A stretch of 40,818 bases of DNA from Xenococcaceae cyanobacterium MO_188.B29. Lineage in GTDB: Bacteria; Cyanobacteriota; Cyanobacteriia; Cyanobacteriales; Xenococcaceae. Below, one piece after another: positions 40,100-40,818 of this stretch; the stretch's first letter is position 1; every line of letters starts with the position of its first letter. The notes below the pieces were generated by a model. It saw nothing but the letters and a program-made list of their open reading frames with translations, was not told the origin of the DNA and did not search any database. Made by a program: the position numbers and the translations under genes. Location of the stretch: NCBI GenBank assembly GCA_030065155.1, contig JASJDI010000016.1, positions 1 through 40,818 of the forward strand. Reading direction: 5' to 3'.

Positions 40100-40594
40100 A
40101 TGTCTTACCCAGAAATTTTAACCTCCTCCAGTTTCTATTTGGAACTAAGCCTTGATCGTAGTGATGGTAGTAATCAAGCTGTAGATGGAATTTTTATGGA
40201 CTGCAAGGGTTTTAAATGCAGTCAGGAAATTATCGAAGTCTGCGAAGTTACTGACAACCAATGGGGCAAAGCCAAAAAGGGGATGGTGATGCGGACAAAA
40301 ATACCTGGTAATGTCAAAATCAATAATATTATCTTGCGGAGGGGTCTGATTTCTTCCCTTGCCTTATGGCAATGGTTTGAAGAAACCCAAAAAGGGAATT
40401 GGGCAAAACAGAGAAGGGATGGCTCATTACAAATTTACAACCAAAAACGTAAACCCCAAGCCCGATTTCGATTTCTCAATGGTTGGGCTATCAGCTATAG
40501 TCTTTCCGATCTTAGTGCTTCTAGTACCGACTATGAAATTGAAGAATTAGAGATAGCTTGTGAAGTTTTAAAACGAGTTCCTGTTAATAGTTAA
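40100..40594 (+). CDS. CIS tube protein, copy 2 (baseplate-proximal type)
   Basis: The protein is 164 residues of the phage tail tube/gp19 family: SSSFYLELSLDRSDGSNQAV, then VDGIFMDCKGFKCSQEIIEV, ALWQWFEETQKGNWAKQRRD and RFLNGWAISYSLSDLSAS. It matches the second, less abundant tube protein (Pvc5/Afp5 type) that starts the tube on the baseplate, judging by family order. The ribosome site is weak compared with copy 1. The next gene begins eight bases after its stop. Confidence 0.87.
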   Translation: MSYPEILTSSSFYLELSLDRSDGSNQAVDGIFMDCKGFKCSQEIIEVCEVTDNQWGKAKKGMVMRTKIPGNVKINNIILRRGLISSLALWQWFEETQKGNWAKQRRDGSLQIYNQKRKPQARFRFLNGWAISYSLSDLSASSTDYEIEELEIACEVLKRVPVNS

Positions 40595-40602
40595 ACCTCA
40601 AA

Positions 40603-40818
40603 ATGTTACAGACAGAATTTGAATTTACTTTACCAAAAGGATACCTTGATGAAGAGGGAAATCTTCATCGTAAAGGTATTATGCGTTTGTCTCGTGCTAG
40701 AGATGAAATTGCACCCTTAAAAGACCCTAGAGTTAAAAGCAATCCCGCTTATGCCACGATGATTATCTTAGCAAGAGTCATCGTAAAATTAGGAGCTTTA
40801 GAAATAATCAACCCCTCA
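40603..40818 (+). CDS. phage tail assembly-type protein (partial, cut by window edge)
   Basis: Seventy-two codons are present from an ATG at 40603 to the window end without a stop. The protein begins MLQTEFEFTLPKGYLDEEG and continues with MRLSRARDEIAPLKDPRVKS, then NPAYATMIILARVIVKLG. This is the profile of short tail assembly/chaperone-like proteins found after the tube genes of many CIS loci. It probably ends within the next 100-200 bases. It belongs to the same operon as the tube genes. Confidence 0.7.
   Translation, partial: MLQTEFEFTLPKGYLDEEGNLHRKGIMRLSRARDEIAPLKDPRVKSNPAYATMIILARVIVKLGALEIINPS

Noticed and set aside
37823-40818. Prophage tail region
   Set aside because: There are no capsid, portal, terminase, integrase or lysis genes; DUF4255, DUF4157 and eCIS-type ATPases point to a contractile injection system.
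1-40818. tRNA or rRNA genes
   Set aside because: No cloverleaf with GTTCRA-type T-loop or rRNA-like conserved stretch was seen by eye on either strand; a dedicated scan would settle it.

Overview
The window is cyanobacterial. The octamer GCGATCGC (HIP1) is scattered through genes and spacers, the DNA is AT-rich, short heptamer tandem repeats occur in spacers, and the families present are typical of cyanobacteria (a COP23-type secreted protein, a TPR-CHAT protein, a CHASE2 receptor kinase, DUF433/DUF5615 modules). I cannot name the genus.

Left part (1-12500), accessory genes. An apparently complete IS607-family element (tnpA-tnpB) lies at the left edge and seems to have cut off the 5' part of a beta-propeller-like gene (ends 3111). 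A repeat-rich spacer follows, then a secreted TPR-CHAT protease-like protein, a decayed gene end, a trypsin-like protease with a secreted repeat protein (minus strand), two small envelope proteins that share a C-terminal motif, a pentapeptide-repeat protein and a Ser/Thr kinase.

Middle (12800-26800), accessory genes of a contractile injection system (CIS). Two large single-pass membrane proteins with beta-sandwich ectodomains (one ending in WD40 repeats) precede two paralogous AAA+ ATPases of the eCIS type. The ATPases are interleaved with two DUF4157 (eCIS core domain) proteins. The second DUF4157 protein is long and carries a C-terminal domain with a putative His/Cys dyad, so it is a good effector candidate. 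A damaged IS200/IS605-type element sits between the second ATPase and that effector. The second ATPase and the effector are visibly richer in G+C than their neighbours.

Spacer modules (27000-30500). A ParD/ParE pair and a DUF433/DUF5615 pair come first; the latter is bracketed by two direct copies of a ~119-bp HIP1-containing repeat. A soluble histidine kinase and a NarL-type response regulator follow.

Right part (31079-end), one co-directional run. It holds a CHASE2-Ser/Thr kinase, a pseudokinase-TM-periplasmic-binding-protein-like fusion and two tandemly duplicated zinc-ribbon FHA proteins. Next come the CIS structural genes: a DUF4255 (tube terminator type) protein, the sheath, two tube proteins and the start of a tail-assembly-type protein cut by the window edge. 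The baseplate, spike and tape-measure genes are not visible and presumably continue to the right.

The simplest working model, which is inference, is a cyanobacterial CIS of the thylakoid/membrane-associated or extracellular type. Its assembly or firing would be controlled by a phosphorylation relay (kinase, pseudokinase, phosphopeptide-binding FHA) encoded directly upstream, with DUF4157 proteins as cargo and AAA+ ATPases for loading or remodelling.
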